A stretch of 64,000 bases of DNA from Gammaproteobacteria bacterium (GCA_021151835.1 JAGKWO010000010.1:1-64000), one strand, 5' to 3'; shown: positions 1-8,037, counted from the first letter of the stretch. Notes: generated by a model from the letters alone, not told the origin. Numbers and translations: made by a program.

Positions 1-174
1 TTCTTCCTGATTGCCAGTCTTTCCATTCAGCCCAATTTTGACTGAACCCGACCATCCTTCCTCGGGCGGATTCGGCCGCTCGCTTTCTATATTTGAGATC
101 GCGTTTGCAAATGGCGCAACAAGCATGCTTGTAAGGAATACAGTAACAAAGTAAATGTGCTTCATAAGTGACAT
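1..174 (-). CDS. DUF481-like outer-membrane protein, N-terminal part only
   Basis: The first ~58 codons of a gene that runs off the left edge. Translation gives a hydrophobic signal peptide ending near PFANA, then a stretch with GWSGSVKIGLNGKTGN, which resembles the start of the DUF481/YdiY family of outer-membrane beta-barrels (GxSGxVxLGxxxTSGN). Two in-frame ATGs lie three codons apart. The outer one, at 174, has AGGAG 4 bases upstream; the inner one, at 165, begins MKHIYFV. I took the outer. The family is associated with salt or acid stress, but its function is poorly known. With only the N-terminus visible the assignment is moderate. Confidence 0.55.
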   Translation of the reverse strand, partial: MSLMKHIYFVTVFLTSMLVAPFANAISNIESERPNPPEEGWSGSVKIGLNGKTGNQEE

Positions 175-574
175 TCAACTCCTGGAAGATTATCAGCAAC
201 AATGCTTTTTGCATTATTAGGCGTCGCATTCAAAATTTCTTAAAATCGTTGCAATTGGATTTTTAAAGAAATCCAAAAAATTGAACAATGAATGAGGTTT
301 TCCAATTTACAGTAAAAAAACCACAATTGGCGCCATGACCGTAGTAATTATCGGACTTCCAAAAGAAAAAAAAGATCCATGCTACAACCATCGGGAGGGA
401 TAGCTATCGATGGGGATGTGTGGTTGGAGTCAGCATTACGTGTCTGGACTTTTGTGATACACGAAAGTTAGCCAACATCGAGCTATAGCCGGAATTAATA
501 GCAAAAGTCGTTTGAAGTATGGCGGGATTATTTTCTGGAATTCAGGATTTATTAGGAACATCAAATCTTTTTAA

Positions 575-596
575 AAGGCGGTCGAGTAACCGCCTT
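575..596 (-). terminator. Terminator-like hairpin
   Basis: Perfect 8-bp stem AAGGCGGT/ACCGCCTT with a 6-base loop. On the minus strand it is followed by TTTT. No gene that it would terminate is evident, which suggests a lost minus-strand gene to its right. Confidence 0.4.
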
Positions 597-606
597 GGTC
601 AATAAT

Positions 607-633
607 GGCTGCTTTCGGCCAAGAGCGGAAGTT
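607..633 (+). repeat. Dispersed ~25-bp repeat, copy 1
   Basis: Core CTTTCGGCCAAGAGCGGAAG. One of five copies (also near 5.69, 7.11, 8.09 and 9.48 kb), all in the same orientation and all intergenic. Consensus is roughly TTCGGCCANNAGCGGAcatt. Unlike the others, this copy has no intact gene immediately to its right. Confidence 0.7.
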
Positions 634-994
634 AGTGGAAACTCATCCAATGTGTATTTTGAATATGCTTCTTTCAAATATTCAAGGAAAGCCAATACTC
701 GAGCACTTAATAAACATCGGGCGGATAAAGTGCATCAATCAGGCCTCTGGAAAACCCGCATCATCCCATTGCACTAATTTACCGGCGTTACTGACGAGTG
801 GTAGAAAAGTAGACCATCTATTCGGGTTTACTTCCACAAGTAAGTACCGTTGTCTAACGCCGCTATTTTGAAGTGTAAGCGAAACAGAGTTTGCTATAGC
901 ATTGCTAATCATCATTTCTACGTTTGCCCAATTATGAATGGGAAATCAAAAATTCATGTATGCAATCTTCATATAACAATCTCTTACAAAGTAA

Positions 995-1016
995 ACGAGC
1001 CTCGAAAGAGGCTCGT
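995..1016 (-). terminator. Terminator of the mannanase-like gene
   Basis: Perfect 9-bp stem ACGAGCCTC/GAGGCTCGT with a GAAA loop, 15 bp past the stop codon. The T tract on the minus strand is weak (TTTACTTTG). Confidence 0.6.
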
Positions 1017-1030
1017 CACCATAAAGCAGT

Positions 1031-1828
1031 TTATATTGCTGGAATATTTACCCAAAAACGAACATCATCGCATTCATGGCCAGAGAGTTGGTTGTAAGTC
1101 CAGTTGTATCCAGCGCGGAAATTGTTAATGTCTTGTGTGTATGGATTTGACAGGCCAGATGAACCGTTGCGATGACCAGCAAACCATTGGTCCCCATAAT
1201 AACTACGGCACTCGTTGTACACCTGCACATCTAACGAGCGATTGCTATTCATAGCGGCAGATACAGCATAGTCATTTGAACCGTAGCTTCTCCATGCCGG
1301 CCGGCACTGTCTCATCATGCCCCAATTTTGCTTCGCGGCACCCGCATTGAATGCATCGCCCGATTTGTTATCACCGTAAGCATAATTGGTATCCATTCGT
1401 TCAGTTTCCATCATCGCCGAAGCAAGAAAGCTGCGATTGGCTCCCGCATTTTTATATGCTTGTTTATTCGCTCCCAAGCCGGACACAAGGTAGCATCCGC
1501 AGCTCATTCCACTCGGGCAGCTCAATGAGGTGGGGCAACTACCTCTCCCACAACTTCCGCTTGAGCCGCCGCCAGCTACAACCCTGCAACTTTGATTATT
1601 TTCCCAACCCCAACCATCGCCGTCAGGATCTGAAGCGGCGCTGGCGCAGTTTGGGTAACCACCGGAATTCCCACCAGTAGCAACCTTACAACTTCGATTG
1701 TTCTCCCAGCCCCAACCATCTCCATCGGGGTCGGAGGCTGAACTGGCACAGGTAGGATAGCTTTGTGCGAACGCACTAAAACTGAAAAAAAGAGAAAACA
1801 ATAAAACGAAATATTGAAAATTCTTCAT
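1031..1828 (-). CDS. Secreted GH134-like beta-mannanase with two CBM10-like modules
   Basis: A 265-residue protein with a clear signal peptide (cleavage near FSAFA-Q, residue 22). Two near-identical modules follow (residues ~24-48 and ~58-82), each with DPDGDGWGWENN and paired cysteines, as in CBM10-type carbohydrate-binding modules of Cellvibrio-type bacteria. After a Gly/Ser/Cys linker comes a domain (~105-265) with SAMMETERMDTNYAYGD and KQNWGMMRQC. This resembles GH134, endo-beta-1,4-mannanases with a lysozyme-like fold. E141 and D153 are 12 residues apart, the spacing I recall for the GH134 acid/base pair. Start is supported by GAGGA 7 bases upstream. It is divergent from the esterase gene at 2600 and probably co-regulated with it. 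The secreted, sugar-binding nature is firm; the GH134 call is from memory of motifs and is moderate. Confidence 0.65.
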   Translation of the reverse strand: MKNFQYFVLLFSLFFSFSAFAQSYPTCASSASDPDGDGWGWENNRSCKVATGGNSGGYPNCASAASDPDGDGWGWENNQSCRVVAGGGSSGSCGRGSCPTSLSCPSGMSCGCYLVSGLGANKQAYKNAGANRSFLASAMMETERMDTNYAYGDNKSGDAFNAGAAKQNWGMMRQCRPAWRSYGSNDYAVSAAMNSNRSLDVQVYNECRSYYGDQWFAGHRNGSSGLSNPYTQDINNFRAGYNWTYNQLSGHECDDVRFWVNIPAI

Positions 1829-2156
1829 GTTAAATCCTCATTATTATGTTGAATGGTGAAACCCTCATAGAGGGCCTAACTACATCTTCTTAATCAGGTA
1901 CTGAATCCTGATTAAAAGATTTCTCAGAGCAGCGTGGGCCGTGGTCCGGCAGTAAATATTGATAAAGCTGGAAATGCTTTCCCTTTCCTGGGTTTGAGAA
2001 TGCGAGCGCGTCGCACACTTACTTTCAACTATCTGGTTGAACGAGCATGCACTGAACTACCGCAGACGTAGACCCTAATCCTCGCCTGACATGTACACGA
2101 TTACATTATTTTTATTTTTAAAATCATATTGTTACTGGTGGTAATTACCAAAAAAG

Positions 2157-2168
2157 GTAACCGGTTAC
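2157..2168. promoter_or_regulatory. Palindromic operator, site 1
   Basis: GTAACCGGTTAC, a perfect 12-bp palindrome repeated exactly at 2184-2195, centre to centre 27 bp. Palindromes with a central CG of this kind are typical of LacI/GntR-type sugar regulators. No regulator gene of that family is in the window. Confidence 0.6.
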
Positions 2169-2183
2169 ATGCTATAGAATAAA

Positions 2184-2195
2184 GTAACCGGTTAC
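2184..2195. promoter_or_regulatory. Palindromic operator, site 2
   Basis: Second exact copy of GTAACCGGTTAC. The pair sits 330 bp from one enzyme start and 400 bp from the other, so it may control both, for example by looping or by acting on an upstream promoter. Confidence 0.6.
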
Positions 2196-2255
2196 AATAG
2201 GTTGTTCCACTTCGCTTCTATAACAATTATTTTCAAATAAAATTGGGGCTTATAT

Positions 2256-2282
2256 CCCCCCGCTGGAGGCAACACCAGGGGG
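2256..2282. other. G/C-rich hairpin
   Basis: CCCCC then GCTGG pairs with CCAG and GGGGG (one bulged base), loop of about 8. On the plus strand it is followed by ATCAAAAAATT, without a T run. It could be a leader structure for the esterase transcript or the terminator of a short upstream RNA. Confidence 0.35.
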
Positions 2283-2599
2283 ATCAAAAAATTGGGGGCA
2301 TTATGCGCCAAGCAATACTTCTGCTCCTTTGATGAGTTGACGAGCTTTTATAACAATAAATTTAATGCCCGCGTTATCCACATTGAGCGACCAATTCTGA
2401 GTCACGAAAAGCTAATTTTGCTGAACGTATTCAAAATATTTCTATAAAAAAATGCAGATGGAATTGCAGCAGTAAACGCAGATAAATTCAAAGACACAGC
2501 GGCTGAGCAAATCAATGCACGAATCCATCGCATGAAATTATTTTTCATCTTTGAACATTTTTATCGTGCGCAACATATTTTCCATTTCAGGAGATAATT

Positions 2600-3592
2600 A
2601 TGCGTGTCAAACATTCCTTAATAAAGTTAACGATGCTGTGCATGGTTGCGGCATCAATCGGGTTATCAAACTTCGCTGTTAGTGCTACAAAAATTATGCC
2701 GCTTGGTGATTCAATCACAGGATCTCCTGGATGCTGGCGTGCTTACCTGTGGCAAAAATTGCAACAGAATGGTTATAGAGATATTGATTTTGTGGGTACT
2801 TTAAATGGTAATGGTTGTAGCGTTTCTCATGATAGCAATAACGAGGGACATGGCGGATATTTAGCTACCAATATTGCCAGTCAGAATCAACTTGTTGGTT
2901 GGTTGTCAGCAACCAGACCTGATGTTGTGTTGATGCACTTAGGAACCAACGATGTATGGAGTAGTCGTCCCACCGCTTCAATCCTTAATGCCTTCACAAC
3001 ATTAGTTCAGCAAATGCGTAACAGTAATCCGAATATGAAAATTATTGTGGCCAAGATCATTCCAATGGATTCAAGCCGGTCGTGTGCAAGTTGTGCAAAC
3101 GGTGTAGTTGCATTAAATAATTCATTACAAAACTGGGCCAATGGTTTAACGACGAGTAATTCACCAATCACAATTGTCGATCAGTGGACCGGTTTCAATT
3201 CCACAGCAGACACTTTTGATGGCGTCCACCCTACAGATGCAGGACATCAAAAAATTGCAAATAATTGGTACCCGGCGGTTGCAAGCGTGCTAACAGGTAC
3301 AAGCAACCCGACAGTTCAAAATTGTAACTGGAATGGAACAATCTTCCCGATATGTGTAAATCAATCTACTGGCTGGGGCTGGGAAAATAATAAAAGCTGC
3401 GTTGGAAGAACAGATTGCTCCAATCTGGTAAATCCTAACGGCCCTATGACAAGCTCGCAGCAATGTAACTGGTACGGCACTACTTTTCCCCTGTGTACCA
3501 ACACCACCGCAGGCTGGGGATGGGAGAATAACAAGAGCTGTGTCGCTCGGGTGGATTGCGCCGGTTTGCCAGCACCTTATGGTATTAAATAA
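2600..3592 (+). CDS. Secreted SGNH-fold carbohydrate esterase (CE3-like) with two CBM10 modules
   Basis: 330 residues. Signal peptide to about residue 29, then an SGNH/GDSL hydrolase domain (31-225) with the nucleophile S38 in MPLGDSITGS, block III GTND (115-118, N117) and the Asp/His pair in DGVHP (D207, H210). The IMPLGDSIT-GCWRAYLW start resembles CE3 acetylxylan esterases. Two CBM10 modules close the protein (~242-273 and ~289-320), each with CNW-G-FP-C and GWGWENNKSC. It probably removes acetyl groups from hemicellulose outside the cell. Ribosome site AGGAG lies 7 bases before ATG. Its mannanase-like divergent partner suggests acetylated mannan as a substrate, but xylan is equally possible. 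Confidence 0.75.
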   Translation: MRVKHSLIKLTMLCMVAASIGLSNFAVSATKIMPLGDSITGSPGCWRAYLWQKLQQNGYRDIDFVGTLNGNGCSVSHDSNNEGHGGYLATNIASQNQLVGWLSATRPDVVLMHLGTNDVWSSRPTASILNAFTTLVQQMRNSNPNMKIIVAKIIPMDSSRSCASCANGVVALNNSLQNWANGLTTSNSPITIVDQWTGFNSTADTFDGVHPTDAGHQKIANNWYPAVASVLTGTSNPTVQNCNWNGTIFPICVNQSTGWGWENNKSCVGRTDCSNLVNPNGPMTSSQQCNWYGTTFPLCTNTTAGWGWENNKSCVARVDCAGLPAPYGIK

Positions 3593-4051
3593 TGATTAAG
3601 CTTTAAGATAGAATTATCTGTAATTCATTCATGATGTCCTCACTGTAAAAGTGAGGCATCCTTTATTATCATAAATAATTCCGCTTTTCATTACGACACC
3701 TCTTCTGAGAAAAAAGCTATAACAATTATCAAATCATTAATTGCGAAATATTTATTCTGGTTGACCACTTCATGCCAGAAACAAAAATGTATGGACTTAA
3801 TTTGTTGATTTGCACGTGCATGTGGCCCGTTGTTGCATTATTGTGGCTCGGCCTAGTATTAAGTTTGAAATGCAGCAGTTTCATTTGGGTCGTCGCGGGA
3901 CGGAGAAGAGATATTTCTTAACCGGCTTTTATGGTGAGTAAAAAAATATTTTTGCTGACCCCCATCCACGCTCACATTTTAGCGATCTTTTGGTCACATT
4001 CGCTTTGTTAACCTCCAGCTTCACGCTAAATACTGTTGGAGGATTAGCATT
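3593..4051. other. Gap without a gene
   Basis: Contains the esterase terminator at its left end and the promoter region of the amidohydrolase at its right end (ribosome site GGAGGATT 8 bases before ATG 4052). I see no coding frame or repeat between them. Confidence 0.6.
3633..3668 (+). terminator. Terminator of the esterase gene
   Basis: GATG(T)CCTCAC pairs with GTGAGGCATC around a TGTAAAA loop, one bulged T, followed by CTTTATTAT. About 40 bp after the stop. Confidence 0.7.
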
Positions 4052-5053
4052 ATGAGTAATGAGAAGAAGTCCCCTTTGATGGAGCGCCGCAAGTTTCTAA
4101 GCAGCGCAGCTTTACTTGGTGTGGGCGCCGGATTGTCCGTGCCCGCCGTTATCTCCAATGCCGCCACGGCAGAGCCTTCGGACATCGCGTTGCGAGACCG
4201 GGATCTGCGATTTATCGGCACGGAAGAAACCTATTCCACCGACGAACTGATTACGCAGATCGCCTTTAACGATGACCACGCGGAGTACCTGAAGTCAACG
4301 GGTCTTACGGACCTGGGCCTGGGTCGCATCGCCTTAATGAATGAAGCGGGGATCAACATTCAGATCCTCTCCGTACATACGCCAGGCGTGCAGAACGTCC
4401 CCGGTTCGGAGGGCATCGATTTTGCGTATCGTCTCAACAAAACGATTGCCGATGGCCCCATGGCCGCCTACCCGGGACGGTTCCAGGCATTTGCAACTTT
4501 GCCTCTACAGGACCCGCAGGCATCCGCAGACGAACTGGAGCGCGCCGTTCAGGAAGATGGCTTTGTGGGTGCTATGACTAATGGAATCATCGGGGATAAA
4601 TTCCTCGATCATCCCGATTTTGAACCAGTGCTGGCGCGCGCCGAAGCCCTTGGGGTGCCGATATACCTGCATCCAGCCTTCCCGCGCAAAGAAATTTTCG
4701 ATATTTACTACCGCATTGATCGGCCAGAATTGGGTGAGGTGACTGAAAATCCACTCCAAAAGCCGCTCGGGCAATACTTCAATGACAATTTCTGGATCAC
4801 AACCAGTGCCTTCCCCCGGAGTGACCTGCTTCATCTTCTGTTGAAACACATCAGTGTAGATCGGGTGATGTTTGCAACCGATTATCCCTTTGCCGATATG
4901 AAACAACAAACCGATTGGTTCCGCGCAGTGGATCTGCCCCGTGAAGCTAAGGAAAAAATTGCGTTCCGCAATGCGGAAAAACTTTTCGGTATAAACACAA
5001 ACAAAAGCTGTTCTCGGTATAGCGGTCTGACGCATTCGCACCTGTTCGAATGA
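4052..5053 (+). CDS. Tat-exported amidohydrolase (amidohydrolase 2 family)
   Basis: 333 residues. The N-terminus carries a twin-arginine motif (ERRKFLSS, R12-R13) and a hydrophobic stretch ending ISNAATA, so export by Tat is likely. The rest fits the ACMSD/gamma-resorcylate decarboxylase branch of the amidohydrolase superfamily: GTEETYSTDEL (58-60) at the first beta strand, YLHPAFP with a metal-ligand histidine, and FATDYPFA with the late aspartate. In classical members the first motif is EEH; here T60 takes the place of that histidine, as in a subgroup that usually has EEA. Substrate unknown. The gene is richer in G+C than its neighbours and stands alone, suggesting separate acquisition. Confidence 0.75.
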   Translation: MSNEKKSPLMERRKFLSSAALLGVGAGLSVPAVISNAATAEPSDIALRDRDLRFIGTEETYSTDELITQIAFNDDHAEYLKSTGLTDLGLGRIALMNEAGINIQILSVHTPGVQNVPGSEGIDFAYRLNKTIADGPMAAYPGRFQAFATLPLQDPQASADELERAVQEDGFVGAMTNGIIGDKFLDHPDFEPVLARAEALGVPIYLHPAFPRKEIFDIYYRIDRPELGEVTENPLQKPLGQYFNDNFWITTSAFPRSDLLHLLLKHISVDRVMFATDYPFADMKQQTDWFRAVDLPREAKEKIAFRNAEKLFGINTNKSCSRYSGLTHSHLFE

Positions 5054-5088
5054 AACCGATTGTCGTGTCAGGTGCGACGTAAGTAAAA

Positions 5089-5130
5089 CAGGATGGACGA
5101 TATATATTTTTTTACTCCATCCTGCTTTCG
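5089..5130 (+). terminator. Possible terminator of the amidohydrolase gene
   Basis: 9-bp perfect arms CAGGATGGA (5089-5097) and TCCATCCTG (5116-5124) around an A/T-rich 18-base loop, followed by CTTTCG. The loop is long and the T tract weak. Confidence 0.45.
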
Positions 5131-5239
5131 AGTCCATTTGTCACCAATATGAATATGTGCTTCTTTGAAACGAGAAAGGCACCTTTTAATAGCTTTTTCT
5201 TTTACTTGTAAAAATATTCCATTTTAGATGGTGGTAATA

Positions 5240-5416
5240 ATGAAAACATTTATCGGTACCAAAATTCTGATTTTTTCTCTTTTCGCTGTAGTGTTAACTG
5301 GATGTGGCGGCTCCAGTGACAGGAAATCCAAATCTTCATCTTCAGTCTCCGTGGCGGCATCATCTGCGCCAGCTTCCGTTAAAGCTTCATCCTCTTCTGA
5401 CTCTTGCGAACTTTGA
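5240..5416 (+). CDS. Short serine-rich lipoprotein, probably a truncated secreted protein
   Basis: 58 residues from the ATG at 5240 (an earlier in-frame ATG at 5228 adds MVVI). Hydrophobic segment followed by the lipobox LTGC, so it would be lipidated. Everything after the cysteine is a Ser/Ala-rich linker (SSSSVSVAASSAP, KASSSSDS) ending in CEL. In Cellvibrio-type bacteria such linkers join a lipidated N-terminus to an enzyme domain; here the protein stops at the linker. Either a true small lipoprotein or the stub of a larger gene whose enzyme domain has been lost. A hairpin follows at 5430. Confidence 0.55.
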   Translation: MKTFIGTKILIFSLFAVVLTGCGGSSDRKSKSSSSVSVAASSAPASVKASSSSDSCEL

Positions 5417-5429
5417 TTGGTCGATAAAT

Positions 5430-5446
5430 CCCCAGCTCTGCTGGGG
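5430..5446. terminator. Terminator-like hairpin after the small lipoprotein
   Basis: Perfect 7-bp stem CCCCAGC/GCTGGGG with a TCT loop, 14 bp after the stop. No T tract follows. Confidence 0.5.
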
Positions 5447-5850
5447 TAACTCGCATAATTAAAGCTTCTTGAATTAGCTGTTTTCATGATTATCACAATC
5501 CAATCGCATAGCGCCTACACATGGCCAGGATTCTGAAAATACAGTCCATTAAAAGATGATCCTCGGGTTATGGAACTATGCTGACTCTAATGCAGCTTTA
5601 ACATCTCGGCGACGTTTTGGCTGCTGTTTAAGTGAAGAACTATGAGTCATCGCACGTAATGAACGCCAATTCTGCAATGCTTGAAGCTGCTTTCGGCCAG
5701 AAGCGGACATTAATTTGCAGCCTCAAACAGTCTTTGCGTCACAGAGCCATACCTCAGCTATTCTACCTAAATTAAAAGTCTCTCTAATTACTAAGCCTAT
5801 ACCGCGAGCTAATGATGTTTCGACAGGAGACCGAGTGGAGATATTATCGG
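5447..5850. other. Gap without a gene
   Basis: Holds repeat copy 2 (5686-5712). No coding frame on either strand looks real. Confidence 0.5.
5686..5712 (+). repeat. Dispersed ~25-bp repeat, copy 2
   Basis: Core CTTTCGGCCAGAAGCGGACA. It lies 139 bp past the stop of the Rrf2 regulator, on its 3' side. Confidence 0.75.
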
Positions 5851-6336
5851 CTAATTTTCATCAATCCATTTAACGAAGTTAGACATTGTTTCCTTGCTAA
5901 CCCCTTCTGCTAAGTTTTCAGTAATCTCGTATAGCTTTCTATTGCGAAGAGCGGATCGCCAAGCTTCGTCGGCATCATACATAATGGCTGCAATCGCACA
6001 AAGACCTGAAAACTTTCTATCGGCCTTCGTTAAACAGGGATTATTTTTTCGGATTTCATTGCATTTGAAAGTCTTCGTTCTCCCTTCAACAGCTTCTACG
6101 ACATCCAAAAACGAAATCTCTCTCGGTGACTTCGCCAAGCTATAGCCCCCGTAAGGTCCCGGCGTGGTATTTACCAGTCCCGCATTAGATAGGAGCTGCA
6201 AACATTTCGACAAATATTCTTTCGGAACACCGTGAAATTCTGCCAGTGAGCGAGAGCTTAGGAGTTTACCTGCTGGAGCGTTTGCTAAAATCATCACGCA
6301 ATGAAGGGCCCATTCGACTTGATTGCCTAAAATCAT
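5851..6336 (-). CDS. Rrf2-family transcriptional regulator
   Basis: 161 residues. An N-terminal winged helix-turn-helix (about 1-80, with SSRSLAEFHGVPKEYLSKCL as the recognition region and PGPYGGYSLAKSP as the wing) is followed by three cysteines at C92, C101 and C113, the usual positions for Fe-S ligands in IscR/NsrR-type proteins. It probably senses redox state, nitric oxide or iron-sulfur supply. Its ATG overlaps the stop of the AhpD-like gene by 4 bases, so the two are co-transcribed. The likely operator is the palindrome at 6876-6892, implying autoregulation. Ligand and cluster type cannot be read from the sequence. Confidence 0.85.
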   Translation of the reverse strand: MILGNQVEWALHCVMILANAPAGKLLSSRSLAEFHGVPKEYLSKCLQLLSNAGLVNTTPGPYGGYSLAKSPREISFLDVVEAVEGRTKTFKCNEIRKNNPCLTKADRKFSGLCAIAAIMYDADEAWRSALRNRKLYEITENLAEGVSKETMSNFVKWIDEN

Positions 6337-6809
6337 GAAAGGTTCGCTCTCTCAAGTCCCAGTACTTTGTCACGCTCGCCAGGAACTGATTTGAATGTCG
6401 CAGCCAAGCGATTGAAAAGATTTATAAATGCAATTTGCATATTTAAATCTACGATCTCCTGATCGCTAAAGTGCTGTTGCATTCTCTCAAATAGTTCATC
6501 GGAGACGGGACCTTGATTAATCAGTGTCACGGCTTTTGTCCATTCAAATGCGAGCTTTTCCCGTTCGCTAAACAGAGGGGACTCTTGCCATGTCGGCACA
6601 TGATAAATTCTCAATTCACGCTCTCCCGCAATTTTCGCCTCTTTGCAATGTATATCTACACAGAAAGCACACCCGTTTAACTGAGAAGCGTAAATCTGAA
6701 CAAGCCGCATTATCGTCTGGTCCATAGAGCTCTTTTTGCAATATTGATCAATGCCACCTAAATACTGAAAGGCAGGCGCGGCTAAAGAAAAATAGTTGAG
6801 TCTTTGCAT
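6333..6809 (-). CDS. AhpD-like / carboxymuconolactone decarboxylase family protein
   Basis: 158 residues. All-helical AhpD-like fold with the CxxC-x3-H motif NGCAFCVDIHCKEA (C47, C50, H54), the active-site pattern of alkylhydroperoxidase D-type disulfide reductases. The family removes peroxides or passes reducing equivalents; related proteins have other roles, so the substrate is open. Start chosen at the ATG with AGAGGAAG about 9 bases upstream. It is the first gene of a two-gene operon with the Rrf2 regulator, a pairing consistent with an oxidative or nitrosative stress response. Confidence 0.85.
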   Translation of the reverse strand: MQRLNYFSLAAPAFQYLGGIDQYCKKSSMDQTIMRLVQIYASQLNGCAFCVDIHCKEAKIAGERELRIYHVPTWQESPLFSEREKLAFEWTKAVTLINQGPVSDELFERMQQHFSDQEIVDLNMQIAFINLFNRLAATFKSVPGERDKVLGLERANLS

Positions 6810-6875
6810 TTTATGGGCTTCCTCTTGAATTGAAGTTGGGCTGATGCTCAGGGTGGTAAAATCCGGTTCGAATTA

Positions 6876-6892
6876 CGGACAATTATTGTCCG
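6876..6892. promoter_or_regulatory. Palindromic operator of the AhpD-like/Rrf2 operon
   Basis: CGGACAATTATTGTCCG, a perfect palindrome around one central base, 67 bp upstream of the AhpD-like start. Size and place fit an Rrf2 dimer site overlapping the promoter. Inference: autorepression by the product of the downstream gene. Confidence 0.65.
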
Positions 6893-7111
6893 CGTTTAAA
6901 AAAAGGTCAAGATAAATGTGCAGAACTCTTATCGCTCACTTTCACGAAAGATGATATTTCACTTTGACTTGGAAAATTGAGGCATCGGTGTACGGGCGTC
7001 TTGATTTCGATGGGGTGGAACTAGCCGGGCAGCCAACAACAATCGGTCAACTGATCAAATCGATCATTGGGTCAAGTTACCGGAAATGAAGCTTGAGTTC
7101 GGTCAAATCTG

Positions 7112-7135
7112 TGCTTTCGGCCAAGAGCGGACATT
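7112..7135 (+). repeat. Dispersed ~25-bp repeat, copy 3
   Basis: Core GCTTTCGGCCAAGAGCGGAC, then ATT. It lies 33 bp past the stop of the DUF5677-like gene. Confidence 0.75.
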
Positions 7136-7167
7136 CCTATACATTGAAATTGTCATCGGTTCTGCGG

Positions 7168-8037
7168 TTAACATGCTGTGACAGCTTGTACGTCTGATTT
7201 TTGCGATATCTCTAAAATTTTTTCAAATAAGACCTGCTCAGCGGCACTTAACGCTTTCATATTTTGGATGTTAAAAAATGCAGACAAATAGCCACATCCA
7301 GCATGGAGGATAGCAATCATAATTTCCTCTAACTGTTTAACTGTGCCTTGCATAAAATCATCCAATAAAGCCTCTTTACCGAGATAAGCTGAATAGAAAA
7401 AACTTGCCCCAAACGGAGAGCCGTGAATAACCTCAGAGGATAATGAATACGTCAGTCCATAAGCAGCAAGCAACCTGGTTCCAGACTTTCGTCCAGCCAA
7501 TTCCCCCACTCGACGTATTCGACTCGGCGTATCCAATGAGGTCCAAGATCCATTTCCCTTTCCAGAAAATTCAGGGAATTTATTCGCGAGGGTTTCATCT
7601 GCGTGGGGATCTAAATTAATTTCAATCGAATAATCACCACTGCCAAACTTTCTGTTGCAACGCTTCCAATTTGCAAACGAAACATATTTTATGGCTCTAT
7701 CAGCAATAGAGTCTGATTCGGAGAGTAAATAGGCTGCATTAATAAATGATTCAATCGATGTGCGAGCTATAGGATAACAATCCCTCACCTGAATACCTCT
7801 AAGCTCGGAAAATTTCAAAACCGAATTTACCGATTGGCCTGCGGTCATCGCCAGTAGGGAACTAACTCTCCTCTGTCCATCATTAAGCGAGCATTTTACT
7901 TTTTCCCCCTCATATTCAATTTGCCCCTCGGATGCAACGAAAAGTGCTACTCGAAGCAATTCCTGTTGTACAAGACATAACCCTCTAAGTTGATCAAGTA
8001 GCGAAAGCTTTTCAAAGTCCTGAGCGTCGTTGTTCAT
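7168..8037 (-). CDS. DUF5677-like protein
   Basis: 289 residues, predicted soluble and mostly helical. The arrangement YPIARTSIESFINAAYLL (about 90-110) followed by a late SSEVIHGSPFG resembles the DUF5677 group, proteins of unknown function often found in accessory and defence-like regions. It has no signal peptide. Codon use is A+T-rich, like the two genes upstream and unlike ligD. It has its own flanking repeat at its 3' side, like its neighbours. The assignment is by eye and moderate; no biochemical role can be given. Confidence 0.5.
   Translation of the reverse strand: MNNDAQDFEKLSLLDQLRGLCLVQQELLRVALFVASEGQIEYEGEKVKCSLNDGQRRVSSLLAMTAGQSVNSVLKFSELRGIQVRDCYPIARTSIESFINAAYLLSESDSIADRAIKYVSFANWKRCNRKFGSGDYSIEINLDPHADETLANKFPEFSGKGNGSWTSLDTPSRIRRVGELAGRKSGTRLLAAYGLTYSLSSEVIHGSPFGASFFYSAYLGKEALLDDFMQGTVKQLEEIMIAILHAGCGYLSAFFNIQNMKALSAAEQVLFEKILEISQKSDVQAVTAC

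Larger units (their letters stand above)
175..1030. other. Gap without a convincing gene
   Basis: About 850 bp between the DUF481-like gene and the mannanase-like gene. It holds a terminator-like hairpin (575-596), one copy of the 25-bp dispersed repeat (607-633) and the mannanase terminator (995-1016). Short open frames around 595-1128 show no recognisable protein and no good ribosome site. It may be the remains of a lost gene. Confidence 0.5.
1829..2599. promoter_or_regulatory. Divergent control region between the two secreted enzymes
   Basis: This 770-bp region separates two divergently transcribed CBM10-bearing enzyme genes. It contains an inverted repeat TAATCAGG/CCTGATTA (1891-1914), two identical palindromes (2157-2168 and 2184-2195) and a G/C hairpin (2256-2282). 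No protein-coding frame is convincing. Promoters for both genes should lie here, but I cannot place -35/-10 boxes with confidence. Confidence 0.6.

Noticed and set aside
595..1128. Short frames on the plus strand left of the mannanase gene
   Set aside because: Three overlapping weak frames, none with recognisable protein; one crosses a terminator and the end of the real gene.
4505..5137. Minus-strand frame opposite the amidohydrolase
   Set aside because: The plus-strand protein has clear family motifs; the antisense product has none.
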